Source of the DNA: Actinomycetes bacterium
GTDB taxonomy: Bacteria > Actinomycetota > Actinomycetes > Propionibacteriales > Nocardioidaceae
DNA: 26,248 bases
Assembly (NCBI GenBank): GCA_029779385.1
Contig: JAKPAQ010000282.1
Location: 1-26,248, forward strand
Direction: 5' to 3'
Positions 1 through 7,516 of this stretch are shown piece after piece. Positions within the stretch are counted from its first letter, which is position 1. Every line of letters starts with the position of its first letter. The notes beneath the pieces are model-generated. The model worked only from the letters and a program-made list of their open reading frames with translations. It was not told the origin of the DNA and did no database searches. A program made the translations under genes and the position numbers.

Positions 1-528
1 GACCGGCACTGGATTCCGGTGCAGCGTTCTTGGCGGCTGAATGAACGCCATTACGGCGCACTGCAGGGCAAGGACAAGAAGGCGACCTTGGCCGAGTTTG
101 GCGAAGAGCAGTTCATGACTTGGCGCCGCTCGTACGCGATCGCGCCGCCAGAGTTGGCCGATGACTCTGAGTTCAGCCAAGCAGGTGATGCTCGCTACGC
201 CGACTTGCCGAGCGAACTCCTGCCCCGTTCGGAGTGCCTGTCCGACGTGCTCGACCGGATGCTGCCGTACTGGTACGACCAGATTGTGCCTGACCTAAGA
301 GCCGGCAAGACCGTTTTGGTGACTGCGCACGGCAACTCGCTGCGGGCCTTGGTGAAGCACTTGGACGGCCTCGGCGAAGATGAGATCGTCGGCCTGAACA
401 TCCCCACGGGCATCCCGCTCGTCTACGAACTTGACGAGGACTTGAAGCCGGTTCAGCGCGGCGGTCAATACCTGGACGCCGAGGCTGCCGCCGCGGCGAT
501 TGCCGCGGTAGCCAGTCAAGGCCGCTGA
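1..528 (+). CDS. gpmA: 2,3-bisphosphoglycerate-dependent phosphoglycerate mutase, 5'-truncated by the window edge
   Basis: This enzyme interconverts 3- and 2-phosphoglycerate in glycolysis and gluconeogenesis through a phosphohistidine intermediate in the cytoplasm. The reading frame is open from base 1, and 175 codons precede the TGA at 526-528. The N-terminal part carrying the first catalytic histidine lies outside the window. Visible family signatures are the substrate-binding stretch [13 protein letters not shown] at the start and T-A-H-G-N-S-L-R (bases about 322-345), which holds the second active-site histidine. The C-terminus ends in an alanine-rich tail. It faces the regX3 gene tail to tail, with only 16 bases between the stops. 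In Mycobacterium gpm1 also neighbours senX3-regX3, but on the same strand. Identification is firm; only the start is missing. Confidence 0.95.
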   Translation, partial: DRHWIPVQRSWRLNERHYGALQGKDKKATLAEFGEEQFMTWRRSYAIAPPELADDSEFSQAGDARYADLPSELLPRSECLSDVLDRMLPYWYDQIVPDLRAGKTVLVTAHGNSLRALVKHLDGLGEDEIVGLNIPTGIPLVYELDEDLKPVQRGGQYLDAEAAAAAIAAVASQGR

Positions 529-548
529 AACGAAACGCGAAGTTTCAG
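525..548. terminator. Small bidirectional hairpin between gpmA and regX3
   Basis: CTGAAAC (525-531) pairs with GTTTCAG (542-548) around a 10-nt loop. The plus-strand TGA stop of gpmA and the minus-strand TGA stop of regX3 both lie inside the stem arms. There is no long T run, so termination strength is uncertain. Confidence 0.5.
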
Positions 549-1222
549 GCGTACTTGTAGCCCAGGCCGCGCACCGTGGTGAGTGTGCGCGGGTGGGCGG
601 GGTCTTCTTCGAGTTTGGAGCGAAGGCGTTTGACGTGGACGTCCAGCGTTTTGGTGTCACCGACGTAGTCGGCTCCCCAAACTCGGTCGATTAGTTGACC
701 GCGAGTCAAAACTCGGCCGGAGTTACGCAGGAAGTACTCGAGCAGCTCGAACTCCTTGAGCGGGAGTTTGACGTCCTCGCCGTCGACTGAAACAAGGTGG
801 CGGTCAACGTCCATCCTCACTCCGCCTACTTGAAGCACCGCATCCAAATCGACTTCTTCGGGCACGCCGCGGCGAAGAACCGCGCGTATCCGGGCGACAA
901 GTTCGCGTGGAGAGTAGGGCTTGGTGACGTAGTCGTCTGCACCCAACTCCAGGCCGACTACTTTGTCGACCTCGGTGTCTTTGGCGCTGACCATGATGAT
1001 CGGCACGGCCGAAGTTTGGCGGATTGTTCGGCAAACCTCGGTGCCTGAAAGGCCGGGCAGCATCAGGTCTAACAAGATGATGTCCGCTCCGCTGCGGTCG
1101 AACTCAGTTAGCGCGTCTGGCCCGGTTTCGGCGACGGCGACTTCATAGCCCTCTTTTCGCAGGACGTACGACAATGCTTCGCTGTAACTTGCCTCATCTT
1201 CAACGATCAGGACTTTGGTCAC
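545..1222 (-). CDS. regX3: OmpR/PhoB-family response regulator of the phosphate two-component system (RegX3-like)
   Basis: A DNA-binding response regulator of 225 residues. The receiver domain (about 1-115) shows the acidic pair E8/D9, the phospho-acceptor D52 in L-L-D-L-M-L-P-G and the conserved K101 in V-T-K-P-Y. The C-terminal winged-helix domain (about 128-225) ends with the usual T-V-R-G-L-G-Y-K-Y. The ATG overlaps the stop of senX3 by four bases (ATGA), so the two are translationally coupled, as expected for a cognate kinase-regulator pair. With phoU on the other side of the kinase, the role is most likely control of the phosphate-starvation regulon. Similarity to the related MtrA group is possible, but the senX3/phoU context favours RegX3/PhoP. 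Confidence 0.92.
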   Translation of the reverse strand: MTKVLIVEDEASYSEALSYVLRKEGYEVAVAETGPDALTEFDRSGADIILLDLMLPGLSGTEVCRTIRQTSAVPIIMVSAKDTEVDKVVGLELGADDYVTKPYSPRELVARIRAVLRRGVPEEVDLDAVLQVGGVRMDVDRHLVSVDGEDVKLPLKEFELLEYFLRNSGRVLTRGQLIDRVWGADYVGDTKTLDVHVKRLRSKLEEDPAHPRTLTTVRGLGYKYA

Positions 1223-2349
1223 TCGTATTCTCCTTCATCGACGTCCCATGCTGGCAGTACCAGCGTGAAGGACGACCCGAGGTCCGGTTCGCTCCAGACC
1301 TCTACTGAGCCGCCGTTACTTGCGGCGACATGTTTGACAATTGATAGACCGAGCCCAGTTCCGCCGGTTGCGCGGGCGCGCGCCGGATCGACTCGGTAGA
1401 ACCGTTCGAAGATTCGTTCCTGCTCTTCGGGAGGGATACCGATCCCGCGGTCCGAAACTGTGATCCGGACGTCGTCGTCTTCACGCACTGCCTTCACCGA
1501 TACGGCCGATTCGGTCGGGCTGTACGTGACGGCGTTTTCAACTAGGTTGCTGACTGCCGCGTGCAGTTCTGCCCGGTCACCACGAACGAAAAGGTCCGGC
1601 TCGCACTCTTGGGAGAGTTTGATCTGGCGTGACTGGGCGTCGGTTTGCGAATGCTCGATCGCTTCACCAACGAGTTCACCGACTTTGATGGCCGTCTGAT
1701 TTTCGCTGGCCACGTCCGATTGCAGTCGGGACAAGTCGATGATCTGTTGAACGAGCCGAGTTAGCCGGTCACTTTCGGTTCGCATTCTGGCCGAGAAGCG
1801 TTCAACTGCCTCGGGATCATCCTTGGCTTCGCCGACGGCCTCGGCGAGGAGGTTGATCGCACCAATCGGGGTCTTTAGCTCGTGGCTGACGTTCGCGACG
1901 AAGTCACGACGTAGCGCCTGGACTCGCTCCTCGTCGGTGCGATCCTCCACCAGCGCGAGCGTTAGTCCGTTGGGTAGTGGGGCCACGCGAGCGCGAACGA
2001 AGATAGGCGCTCGGCGGCGAACCCGAATCTCAAACTCGGCCTCGCGAACTTCGCCGTCGCGCCGTACCTGGCGAACTAGGTCAAGGAGTTTTTCGCTGCG
2101 CAGGTGATCGCCCGAGACTAGGCCCAGAGCGACGGCCGGGGCAGACGAGCGAAGCACTTTTTCATCACTGCCCATCACCACGGCCGAGGAACGCAGAACA
2201 GAAAGCACGGTGTCGATTTCCGGAGGAACTTCGGGGGTGGGGGCCTGCGGAATTTCGGTTTGACTGCGTTCGGAGTAGCGCCACCAAAAGGTGACGAGGG
2301 CGCCAACGACGATGCCGGCGGCGCCGACCAGAATCTCAGAAACCTCCAC
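1219..2349 (-). CDS. senX3: Sensor histidine kinase of the phosphate system (SenX3-like)
   Basis: A membrane-bound kinase of 376 residues that phosphorylates the adjacent regulator. One N-terminal transmembrane segment (about residues 5-23) is followed by a PAS-like region, a dimerisation domain with the phospho-accepting histidine H156 in F-V-A-N-V-S-H-E-L-K-T-P, and a HATPase_c domain with an N box (N-L-V-E-N-A), G1 (D-R-G-I-G-I) and G2 (G-G-T-G-L-G-L) motifs. An in-frame ATG lies farther upstream at 2427, but the GTG at 2349 is preferred. It begins the membrane helix directly, matches the length of SenX3 homologues, and lies exactly 6 nt after a TACGAT -10 hexamer, so the message is probably leaderless. 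The gene is divergent from phoU, with a PHO box between them. Confidence 0.93.
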   Translation of the reverse strand: MEVSEILVGAAGIVVGALVTFWWRYSERSQTEIPQAPTPEVPPEIDTVLSVLRSSAVVMGSDEKVLRSSAPAVALGLVSGDHLRSEKLLDLVRQVRRDGEVREAEFEIRVRRRAPIFVRARVAPLPNGLTLALVEDRTDEERVQALRRDFVANVSHELKTPIGAINLLAEAVGEAKDDPEAVERFSARMRTESDRLTRLVQQIIDLSRLQSDVASENQTAIKVGELVGEAIEHSQTDAQSRQIKLSQECEPDLFVRGDRAELHAAVSNLVENAVTYSPTESAVSVKAVREDDDVRITVSDRGIGIPPEEQERIFERFYRVDPARARATGGTGLGLSIVKHVAASNGGSVEVWSEPDLGSSFTLVLPAWDVDEGEYE

Positions 2350-2361
2350 GAGTCGATCGTA
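2350..2361 (-). promoter_or_regulatory. Predicted leaderless promoter -10 of senX3
   Basis: On the minus strand TACGAT (2361-2356) is followed by 6 nt and the GTG start at 2349. No Shine-Dalgarno sequence is present. Confidence 0.6.
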
Positions 2362-2421
2362 GGCGGCAAATTGCAAAAGGCCACTATCGCCGGGGCAGAT
2401 CGTGTCATGGTTTCGACTGCC

Positions 2422-2454
2422 GTTCACCTTTAGTTCATCGCAGGTCGCCCCCTA
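2422..2454 (+). promoter_or_regulatory. PHO box: tandem 11-bp repeats for a RegX3/PhoP-type regulator
   Basis: Two head-to-tail units on the 11-bp helical repeat, GTTCACCTTTA (2422-2432) and GTTCATCGCAG (2433-2443), are followed by a degenerate third unit starting GTCGCCC (2444). GTTCACC repeated every 11 bp is the known actinobacterial PHO box. It covers the -35 region of the phoU promoter, whose own -35 is poor, consistent with activation by RegX3. It also lies about 60 bp upstream of the senX3 -10 and may mediate autoregulation. Confidence 0.82.
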
Positions 2455-2469
2455 TTCACTTAGGCGGCA

Positions 2470-2482
2470 TAACGTCAGCCCT
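2470..2482 (+). promoter_or_regulatory. Predicted leaderless promoter -10 of phoU
   Basis: TAACGT (2470-2475) followed by 7 nt and the ATG at 2483. No ribosome-binding site is visible and the PHO box occupies the -35 position. Confidence 0.6.
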
Positions 2483-3130
2483 ATGCGCGACCAGTACTAC
2501 GAGCACCTCGACCAGATTGTCGACGACCTCGTCATCATCATCGACCAAGTGCGTTCTGCTGTGGCCTTGTCTACCGAAGCCTTGCTTAACGCCGACGCCA
2601 TCAAAGCCGAGCAGGTGATCGAGTCGGAGACCAAAATCGAAGAGTCGATCGACGAGGTGGAGGAGCGTGCCCTGATCCTGTTGGCAACCCAACAGCCGGT
2701 CGCCACCGACCTTCGCCAACTCGTCTCGACCCTGCGGATGGTTGCCGACCTTCAACGAATGAGCCACCTGGCGGTTCACGTTTCGAAGATCGCCCGCCGC
2801 CGGATGCCGTACGCCGCCGTGCCAGCCCCGGTACAGCCACTGATTCGAGATATGGCAAAGGTGGCGGACTCGATGATCGGGTCGGCCTCGCGAATCGTCT
2901 CGAACCGCGACTTGGCCGCCGCCGCCGAACTCGAACTCGAAGACGACGAGATGGATCGTCTGCGTAAGGAACTATTCCGGGTGCTGCTAGATGGCGAGTG
3001 GGACCACGGTGTCGACACCGCAATCGACCTGGCACTACTCGGCCGGTACTACGAGCGGGTCGGCGATCACGCCGTCAACATGGCTCGTCGAGTCGTCTAC
3101 CTGGTTACTGGCGAACTTCCGATCAGTTGA
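2483..3130 (+). CDS. phoU: Phosphate signalling/transport regulator PhoU
   Basis: A 215-residue, all-helical cytoplasmic protein that links the Pst phosphate transporter to the sensor kinase and represses signalling when phosphate is plentiful. Two PhoU repeats are visible, each with the acidic E/D-x-x-x-D metal-binding pattern: residues about 42-52 in the first, and about 150-160 plus the conserved R-Y-Y-E-R-V-G-D-H-A-V-N near residues 189-200 in the second. An upstream in-frame ATG at 2402 is rejected because it would read through the PHO box. The ATG at 2483 gives M-R-D-Q-Y-Y-E-H-L, the usual N-terminus. The gene is divergent from senX3-regX3. No pst genes are present in the window. Confidence 0.95.
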   Translation: MRDQYYEHLDQIVDDLVIIIDQVRSAVALSTEALLNADAIKAEQVIESETKIEESIDEVEERALILLATQQPVATDLRQLVSTLRMVADLQRMSHLAVHVSKIARRRMPYAAVPAPVQPLIRDMAKVADSMIGSASRIVSNRDLAAAAELELEDDEMDRLRKELFRVLLDGEWDHGVDTAIDLALLGRYYERVGDHAVNMARRVVYLVTGELPIS

Positions 3131-3148
3131 ACTAAAACTCCAGCTCAT

Positions 3149-3197
3149 ACAAAACGAAAGGCCCGGGCAGAGAATCTGCCCGGGCCTTTCGTTTTGT
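3149..3197. terminator. Perfect 23-bp bidirectional hairpin terminator between phoU and the lipoprotein gene
   Basis: Arm 3149-3171 pairs perfectly with 3175-3197 around the loop GAA. The outer parts are A-rich on the left and T-rich on the right, ending CGTTTTGT, so it reads as an intrinsic terminator on both strands. The CGAAAGGC...GCCTTTCG core resembles the stem of E. coli rrnB T1. Confidence 0.95.
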
Positions 3198-3208
3198 CTA
3201 GTTCCGAT

Positions 3209-3757
3209 TCACTCGCCCTCAGGCGCTGCTTCGGTTGCCTGGGTCTTGGTCGATTCTTTCTTCTTGGCCGGCTTGGTAGCCACGTCGGCGTACATCTTGG
3301 TGCGCTCGACCACGGGGACCTCGAGCGAGGCGACGTCGCCGCTTGCGCTTTCGAAGGTGACGGTTACGACAGCGCCTGGTTCGACCGTTTCCATCTGGAT
3401 GAAGAATTCACCGTCGGCGCCCAGAGTCTTGAGTTTGTTCGCTTCGAGTTCGATCGGCGCGTACGGCGGGAACGAAGCTGTTGTTGCGCCGCTGGTAACC
3501 GAGAGTTGAATGATCTTCTGCGGTTCGGCCGACAGCAGCGCGCCGGAGAACGTCGCGCTTGGCATCTTGCCGTCGCCTTCGTCGTTTGCGACGAAGAGGC
3601 CGTTGTAGACGTGGATTGGCCCGGTGCGCAGGTTTGACCCGACACCAGCCTGGTACTGCTGGTTCGTCTGGGCATTGAAACTAGTTCCACAAGCCGAAAG
3701 GGCAAACGGAGCGGCAACGGTCAAAGCGATGGCGGCAATAGTGCGACGTGATCTCAC
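3209..3757 (-). CDS. LpqE-like secreted lipoprotein
   Basis: A 182-residue predicted lipoprotein. It has a basic N-terminus (M-R-S-R-R), a hydrophobic stretch and the lipobox L-S-A-C, with the acylated cysteine at residue 23. A glutamine-rich stretch just after it (Q-T-N-Q-Q-Y-Q) is followed by a beta-rich domain and a Lys/Thr/Ala-rich C-terminus. In Mycobacterium, lpqE sits next to carD in the same relative position and shares this layout, so orthology is plausible. The copper-binding His/Met motif of classical PCuAC proteins is not visible, so no metal role is claimed. The GTG start lies 6 nt after TACGAT and the message is probably leaderless. The function is unknown. Confidence 0.75.
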   Translation of the reverse strand: MRSRRTIAAIALTVAAPFALSACGTSFNAQTNQQYQAGVGSNLRTGPIHVYNGLFVANDEGDGKMPSATFSGALLSAEPQKIIQLSVTSGATTASFPPYAPIELEANKLKTLGADGEFFIQMETVEPGAVVTVTFESASGDVASLEVPVVERTKMYADVATKPAKKKESTKTQATEAAPEGE

Positions 3758-3769
3758 CTCGGCATCGTA
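3758..3769 (-). promoter_or_regulatory. Predicted leaderless promoter -10 of the LpqE-like gene
   Basis: On the minus strand TACGAT (3769-3764), then 6 nt, then the GTG at 3757. Confidence 0.55.
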
Positions 3770-3821
3770 CCGGGAGTGTGCCCCCAGATTCCACGGTGGG
3801 ATTCCTCTGGGCGGGTTCTGT

Positions 3822-3853
3822 TATTCTGGTCACCTAGGAAAGGTGCATTCTCC
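3822..3853 (+). promoter_or_regulatory. carD promoter -10 candidate and ribosome-binding site
   Basis: TATTCT (3822-3827) is a candidate -10. AGGAAAGG (3836-3843) is a good Shine-Dalgarno sequence about 10 nt before the ATG at 3854. carD is therefore one of the few first genes here with a real leader. Confidence 0.5.
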
Positions 3854-4339
3854 ATGGCTTTCACTGTCGGCGAAACCGTTGTGTATCCCAATCACGGCGC
3901 TGCAGTCATCGAAGACATCGAGATTCGGGCAATCAAGGGCGAGGACCGCACGTACCTCGTTCTCCGGATCATCGCTCAGAACGATCTTGTTGTACGTGTG
4001 CCTGCTGACAACGTAGACCTGGTGGGGGTCCGCGACGTGGTTGACGAGGCTGGTTTGGAACGAGTTTTCAGCGTTTTGCGTGCTGAACACGTGGAAGAGC
4101 CAACTAACTGGTCGCGTCGCTACAAGGCGAATCTAGAGAAGCTTCACTCCGGTGACGTTTTGAAGGTTTCAGAAGTTGTCCGCGACCTTTGGCGTCGCGA
4201 TCGCGAGCGGGGCCTGTCCGCTGGCGAAAAGCGGATGTTGTCAAAGGCTCGTCAGATTCTCGTGTCCGAACTCGCGTTGGCCGAAAAGACCAACGAGGAC
4301 AAGGCCGAGATTCGTCTCGACGAAGTGCTTGCTTCCTGA
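3854..4339 (+). CDS. carD: CarD-type RNA polymerase-binding transcription regulator
   Basis: A 161-residue protein that binds the RNA polymerase beta subunit and stabilises open complexes, notably at ribosomal RNA promoters; it is essential in mycobacteria. The N-terminal RNAP-interaction (Tudor-like) domain (about 1-65) begins with the diagnostic F-x-V-G-E-x-V-V-Y-P-x-H-G. The helical DNA-binding C-terminal domain (about 75-155) contains the family stretch W-S-R-R-Y-K-A-N and the [13 protein letters not shown] segment. The ATG at 3854 is chosen over an earlier in-frame start because it gives the canonical N-terminus and has a proper Shine-Dalgarno. In many Actinobacteria ispD follows directly; here ispF converges on carD and ispD is absent from the window. 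Confidence 0.96.
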   Translation: MAFTVGETVVYPNHGAAVIEDIEIRAIKGEDRTYLVLRIIAQNDLVVRVPADNVDLVGVRDVVDEAGLERVFSVLRAEHVEEPTNWSRRYKANLEKLHSGDVLKVSEVVRDLWRRDRERGLSAGEKRMLSKARQILVSELALAEKTNEDKAEIRLDEVLAS

Positions 4340-4353
4340 CTCAGGACTTTCGG

Positions 4354-4375
4354 ACGCCCGGCTTCGGCCGGGCGT
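4354..4375. terminator. Bidirectional terminator hairpin between carD and ispF
   Basis: ACGCCCGGC (4354-4362) and GCCGGGCGT (4367-4375) form a 9-bp stem closed by a TTCG tetraloop. It is followed by a mildly T-rich stretch and lies between two convergent genes. Confidence 0.8.
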
Positions 4376-4396
4376 TCGTCATTTCTGGGGCCTGAC

Positions 4397-4867
4397 TCAA
4401 AAAACCATTGCGACGGCAATCGCGGCGATGCCTTCACCACGACCGGTGAGGCCTAGTCCGTCTGTGGTGGTGGCAGAAAGTGAGACCGGCGCACCGATGG
4501 CTGCCGAAAGCACTGCGACTGCTTCGTCGCGGCGGCCAGCCAGTCGGGGTTCGTTCCCGATTAGCTGGACGCTCACGTTGCCGATGGTCAGGTCGGCCTC
4601 GCGGACGAGTTCTGCGGTGGCTCGCAGGAACTCCACGCCGGCAGCACCGGCATAGCGAGGGTCGGCAGTACCAAAACGACTGCCGATGTCGCCGAGCCCA
4701 GCCGCGGCCAGGACCGCGTCAACCATCGCGTGCGCGACGCAGTCGCCGTCGGAGTGGCCGGCCAGCCCGCGGGGGCTGTCGGGCCAATGTAGGCCAGCAA
4801 CCCACAGTGGTTGGCCTTCGGCGAGTTGGTGGACGTCGGTACCGATGCCGACTCTGGGGGAGTGCAC
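4397..4867 (-). CDS. ispF: 2-C-methyl-D-erythritol 2,4-cyclodiphosphate synthase
   Basis: Catalyses cyclisation of CDP-methylerythritol 2-phosphate, releasing CMP, in the MEP isoprenoid pathway. The 156-residue product from the GTG at 4867 matches the normal family length. Zinc ligands are D11 and H13 in G-I-G-T-D-V-H and H46 in C-V-A-H-A. The G-H-S-D-G-D loop and the C-terminal T-T-T-D-G-L-G-x-T-G-R-G-E-G-I signature are intact. A longer version starting at 4936 would overlap the peptidase gene upstream and is not needed. Only 2 nt separate the peptidase stop from this GTG. A TAACGT hexamer 7 nt before the GTG, inside the peptidase gene end, could give a separate leaderless message. The partner gene ispD is not in the window. 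Confidence 0.95.
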   Translation of the reverse strand: MHSPRVGIGTDVHQLAEGQPLWVAGLHWPDSPRGLAGHSDGDCVAHAMVDAVLAAAGLGDIGSRFGTADPRYAGAAGVEFLRATAELVREADLTIGNVSVQLIGNEPRLAGRRDEAVAVLSAAIGAPVSLSATTTDGLGLTGRGEGIAAIAVAMVF

Positions 4868-4880
4868 GGTTAGAACGTTA
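4868..4880 (-). promoter_or_regulatory. Possible internal leaderless promoter -10 of ispF
   Basis: On the minus strand TAACGT (4880-4875), then 7 nt, then GTG at 4867. It lies in the last codons of the upstream peptidase gene, so coupled translation from the upstream message is an equal alternative. Confidence 0.4.
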
Positions 4881-6003
4881 GCCCCATCGAGGTCGGCGCG
4901 ATGACATAAGCGATTCCGCCACTGCCGCGCAGCCAAGCCCGTTCGAACTGGGCACGATCATAAATTCGCCGCACTTGGGTGTTGGTTTTGCCGGCCGGGT
5001 CGTTGACGATTACCTGGCCGGTCGAAGTGAAGCCTCGCACGACAATCAGGTGCCCAGGGGTGGCACTGATCGGCGCTCCAGTTAGTTCGCCCTTTTTGAA
5101 GGCGACCGAAACCACGACCGGAACTTTCTTGTTGATGAGTGCTTCGACGTCTCGCAGGTCTGGCAGGCGTTGGACGACGGCTTCAGTGCCGTACCGGGAG
5201 GCATAGGCAGTGTTGAAGGGCCAAGTTCCGGTCCCGCGGTAGGCCGAATCGTAGGTGTAGCGCGCGGCGTGATCTACGGTCCCATCTGGGCCTTTTGCCC
5301 ACGAGTACTGCTTTGCAGTCGGGCCGAGGCCGTAATACCTCAGCACCATCGAGGTTGAGGTGGGTGAGCACCAGGCCTGACCTCCGCCGCCGTACTTCGG
5401 GAAGTGGCCAGTGTGAATCATTTGCGAGTACGCCGGGACCGCAAGGTCTACCTGCTTGGTCATCGTCGTTTTTGAAACCGCAGTCGTCTTGGTCGTGTAG
5501 GTCGACCAGACTCCCGCCACCCCATTTAGGATCGGGCTTTTGATCTTGGCGTTCTTCCGGTTCAAGGTGACCCGAATCTGCCAACCGGTGAAGGATTTGC
5601 CGTTGCGGGCGTTCACAACGTCGGTGTCAACCCAGACCAACGAATCAGTCTGCTTCGAATAGGTGGTTCGCTTCCCACCAGAAAGCCCGTGGCGCCACTG
5701 GGCCAGGTTCTTCCATTTGGTGATCGTTTTGCCGTTCTTGAACCGTGCTTGAATGACCAACCAACTGCCGTCGGGCATCGTTTTGGCATTCCACGATGGG
5801 GCCAAGGACTTGGCGGCTGAGGCCGGCACCCACGGGCTTTGCCAAGTGCCGGACAGCTTCTTGGTCGGGAGTTGGTAGTTGGGCTCCCAGCGGCTCAACT
5901 GCGGCTTCGGGTAAGAGGCGGCTTGAGCCGCGCTAGGCAGCGTGAGGTTCGAAGTGAGGACAGCGGCGAGAACGGCCGCGACGGGGAAGAGTCGACGGAA
6001 CAC
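4870..6003 (-). CDS. Secreted C39-family (papain-like) cysteine peptidase-like protein
   Basis: A 377-residue exported protein. An N-terminal signal peptide (basic M-F-R-R-L, hydrophobic core, A-Q-A-A cleavage region near residue 28) precedes a beta-rich region. A C-terminal Peptidase_C39_2-like domain (about 200-370) follows. The catalytic triad can be read: the cysteine in Q-A-W-C-S-P-T-S, the histidine in [10 protein letters not shown] and the aspartate in V-N-D-P-A. This arrangement is common in actinobacterial secreted hydrolases of unknown substrate; a cell-wall or extracellular peptide substrate is inferred only. The GTG at 6003 is preferred over the TTG three bases upstream because TAGCCT lies 6 nt before it. 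The gene precedes ispF by 2 nt, probably in one transcript, with no obvious functional link. Confidence 0.82.
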   Translation of the reverse strand: MFRRLFPVAAVLAAVLTSNLTLPSAAQAASYPKPQLSRWEPNYQLPTKKLSGTWQSPWVPASAAKSLAPSWNAKTMPDGSWLVIQARFKNGKTITKWKNLAQWRHGLSGGKRTTYSKQTDSLVWVDTDVVNARNGKSFTGWQIRVTLNRKNAKIKSPILNGVAGVWSTYTTKTTAVSKTTMTKQVDLAVPAYSQMIHTGHFPKYGGGGQAWCSPTSTSMVLRYYGLGPTAKQYSWAKGPDGTVDHAARYTYDSAYRGTGTWPFNTAYASRYGTEAVVQRLPDLRDVEALINKKVPVVVSVAFKKGELTGAPISATPGHLIVVRGFTSTGQVIVNDPAGKTNTQVRRIYDRAQFERAWLRGSGGIAYVIAPTSMGLTF

Positions 6004-6015
6004 CAAATCAGGCTA
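6004..6015 (-). promoter_or_regulatory. Predicted leaderless promoter -10 of the C39 peptidase gene
   Basis: On the minus strand TAGCCT (6015-6010), then 6 nt, then GTG at 6003. Confidence 0.5.
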
Positions 6016-6094
6016 AGTGAAAAGAGTGAACAATGGTAGGGAAGTGACGATATGCCCTTGGCGGCAGTTGGTTCGAGACCACCTGTGGGGCCGA

Positions 6095-6106
6095 TAGGCT
6101 AGGGGG
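6095..6106 (+). promoter_or_regulatory. Predicted leaderless promoter -10 of cysS
   Basis: TAGGCT (6095-6100), then AGGGGG, then the GTG at 6107. The G run directly abuts the start codon and is too close to act as a normal Shine-Dalgarno. Confidence 0.55.
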
Positions 6107-7516
6107 GTGACGCTGCACCTCTTCGACTCCGCCACCCGGCAGACCCGACCCCTTGACCTGGTTCAGCCGGGCAAAGTAGGTATCTATCACTGTGGCCTGA
6201 CTGTGCAGGGGCCGCCGCATATCGGGCATATCCGCAAGGAAGTCGTTTTTGACGTCCTGCGTCGCTGGCTCGAACGCTCTGGCCTAGAAGTCACCATCGT
6301 GGCGAACGTGACCGATATCGACGACAAGATCCTCGCCAAAGCTGAAGAAACGGGCGAGCCATGGTTCGCGGTCGCCTACCGCAACGAGCGTGCCCTGCAC
6401 GCGGCATACGAGGTGCTCGGTTGCACGCCACCCACTTATGAACCTCGCGCCACCGGTCACGTGCCCGAGATGATCGAAATGATGCAGACCCTGATCGAGC
6501 GTGGTCATGCCTACGTCGCCGACGACGATTCTGGCGACGTCTACTTCGATGTTCGGTCTTGGGCTGACTATGGCGAACTGTCCAACCAAAAGATCGACGA
6601 CATGCAAGAGTCGCCCGACGCCCCGGTTGCTGGCAAGCGTGACCCACGCGACTTCGCGCTCTGGAAAGGTCACAAGGCAGGCGAGCCCGAATCGGCCTCG
6701 TGGCCAACTCCGTGGGGCCGCGGCCGGCCTGGCTGGCACCTCGAGTGCTCTGCCATGGCCGCCAAATACCTAGGCACCGAGTTCGATATCCACGGCGGTG
6801 GCCTCGACCTGCGGTTCCCGCACCACGAAAACGAACTCGCGCAGTCGCGAGCGGCTGGCCAGAAGTTCGCACGCGTTTGGATGCACAACGCGATGCTCAA
6901 TCTGGGCAACTCCAAAATGAGCAAGAGCGTGGGAAACACACTGATGGTCAGCGAGGTCGTAAAGCGCGTGCCGGCGATCGCCTTGCGTTACTACTTAGTC
7001 GCGGCGCACTACCGCTCGATCATCGAGTACAGCGAGGCCTCGCTGTCCGAGGCTGCGACCGCCTTTGAGCGGATCGAGGGCTTCTGCAAGCGGTCGGCCG
7101 AACTGGTCGGCGAAGGCGAGCCAACTCAAGTGCCAACTGAGTTCGCGGTGGCGATGGATGACGATCTGTCGGTGCCAGCAGCCTTGGCGGTGCTGCAGAA
7201 ATCGGTCGGCGAAGGAAACAAACTGCTCGCGGGCGGCGCCAGCCCAGAATTGGCGCAAATCTTGGGTCAGGTCCGCGCAATGCTGGCCGTCCTTGGCTTA
7301 GACCCGTTCACTTGGGCTGGTAGCGAGGCGGGCCAATCGGGCGCCGACGAGGCGTTGGCGCAACTAGTGCCCGCGATTCTGGCCGAGCGAGCCGAAGCCA
7401 AAGCAGCAAAAGACTGGGCGCGAGCAGATGCTCTGCGCGACAAACTAACCACAGCGGGAATTGAAATCGAGGACACTGCCTCGGGCGCCCGCTGGAATCT
7501 GAAGGGTGGCCGATGA
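6107..7516 (+). CDS. cysS: Cysteinyl-tRNA synthetase
   Basis: Charges tRNA-Cys with cysteine (class I synthetase, cytoplasm). The product has 469 residues, the normal length. The nucleotide-binding HIGH motif appears as P-P-H-I-G-H, just after the zinc-ligand cysteine in Y-H-C-G. Further zinc ligands lie in L-E-C-S and in the H-G-G-G-L-D-L-x-F-P-H-H-E-N-E block. The second signature is [10 protein letters not shown]-terminal helical anticodon-binding region follows. The related mycothiol ligase MshC shares much of this but is shorter; the C-terminal domain and the overlap with rlmB indicate CysS. rlmB starts within the last codons (ATGA overlap), so both are on one transcript, a conserved actinobacterial pairing. 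Confidence 0.96.
   Translation: MTLHLFDSATRQTRPLDLVQPGKVGIYHCGLTVQGPPHIGHIRKEVVFDVLRRWLERSGLEVTIVANVTDIDDKILAKAEETGEPWFAVAYRNERALHAAYEVLGCTPPTYEPRATGHVPEMIEMMQTLIERGHAYVADDDSGDVYFDVRSWADYGELSNQKIDDMQESPDAPVAGKRDPRDFALWKGHKAGEPESASWPTPWGRGRPGWHLECSAMAAKYLGTEFDIHGGGLDLRFPHHENELAQSRAAGQKFARVWMHNAMLNLGNSKMSKSVGNTLMVSEVVKRVPAIALRYYLVAAHYRSIIEYSEASLSEAATAFERIEGFCKRSAELVGEGEPTQVPTEFAVAMDDDLSVPAALAVLQKSVGEGNKLLAGGASPELAQILGQVRAMLAVLGLDPFTWAGSEAGQSGADEALAQLVPAILAERAEAKAAKDWARADALRDKLTTAGIEIEDTASGARWNLKGGR

Noticed and set aside
2350..2427. N-terminal extension of senX3 from an upstream ATG at 2427
   Set aside because: It adds 26 non-conserved residues before the membrane helix, enters the PHO box, and ignores the well-placed GTG at 2349.
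2402..2482. PhoU start at the ATG at 2402
   Set aside because: It would translate the PHO box and promoter and give an N-terminal extension unlike PhoU proteins.
2601..3035. Long minus-strand reading frame opposite phoU
   Set aside because: The translation is arginine/proline/serine-rich without any family pattern. It is a shadow of phoU in GC-rich DNA.
4868..4936. IspF start at 4936
   Set aside because: It would overlap the C39 peptidase gene end by more than 60 bases and exceed the family length; the GTG at 4867 gives the normal N-terminus.
6107..7516. Mycothiol ligase MshC instead of CysS
   Set aside because: Full 469-residue length with a C-terminal anticodon-binding region and linkage to rlmB fit CysS.
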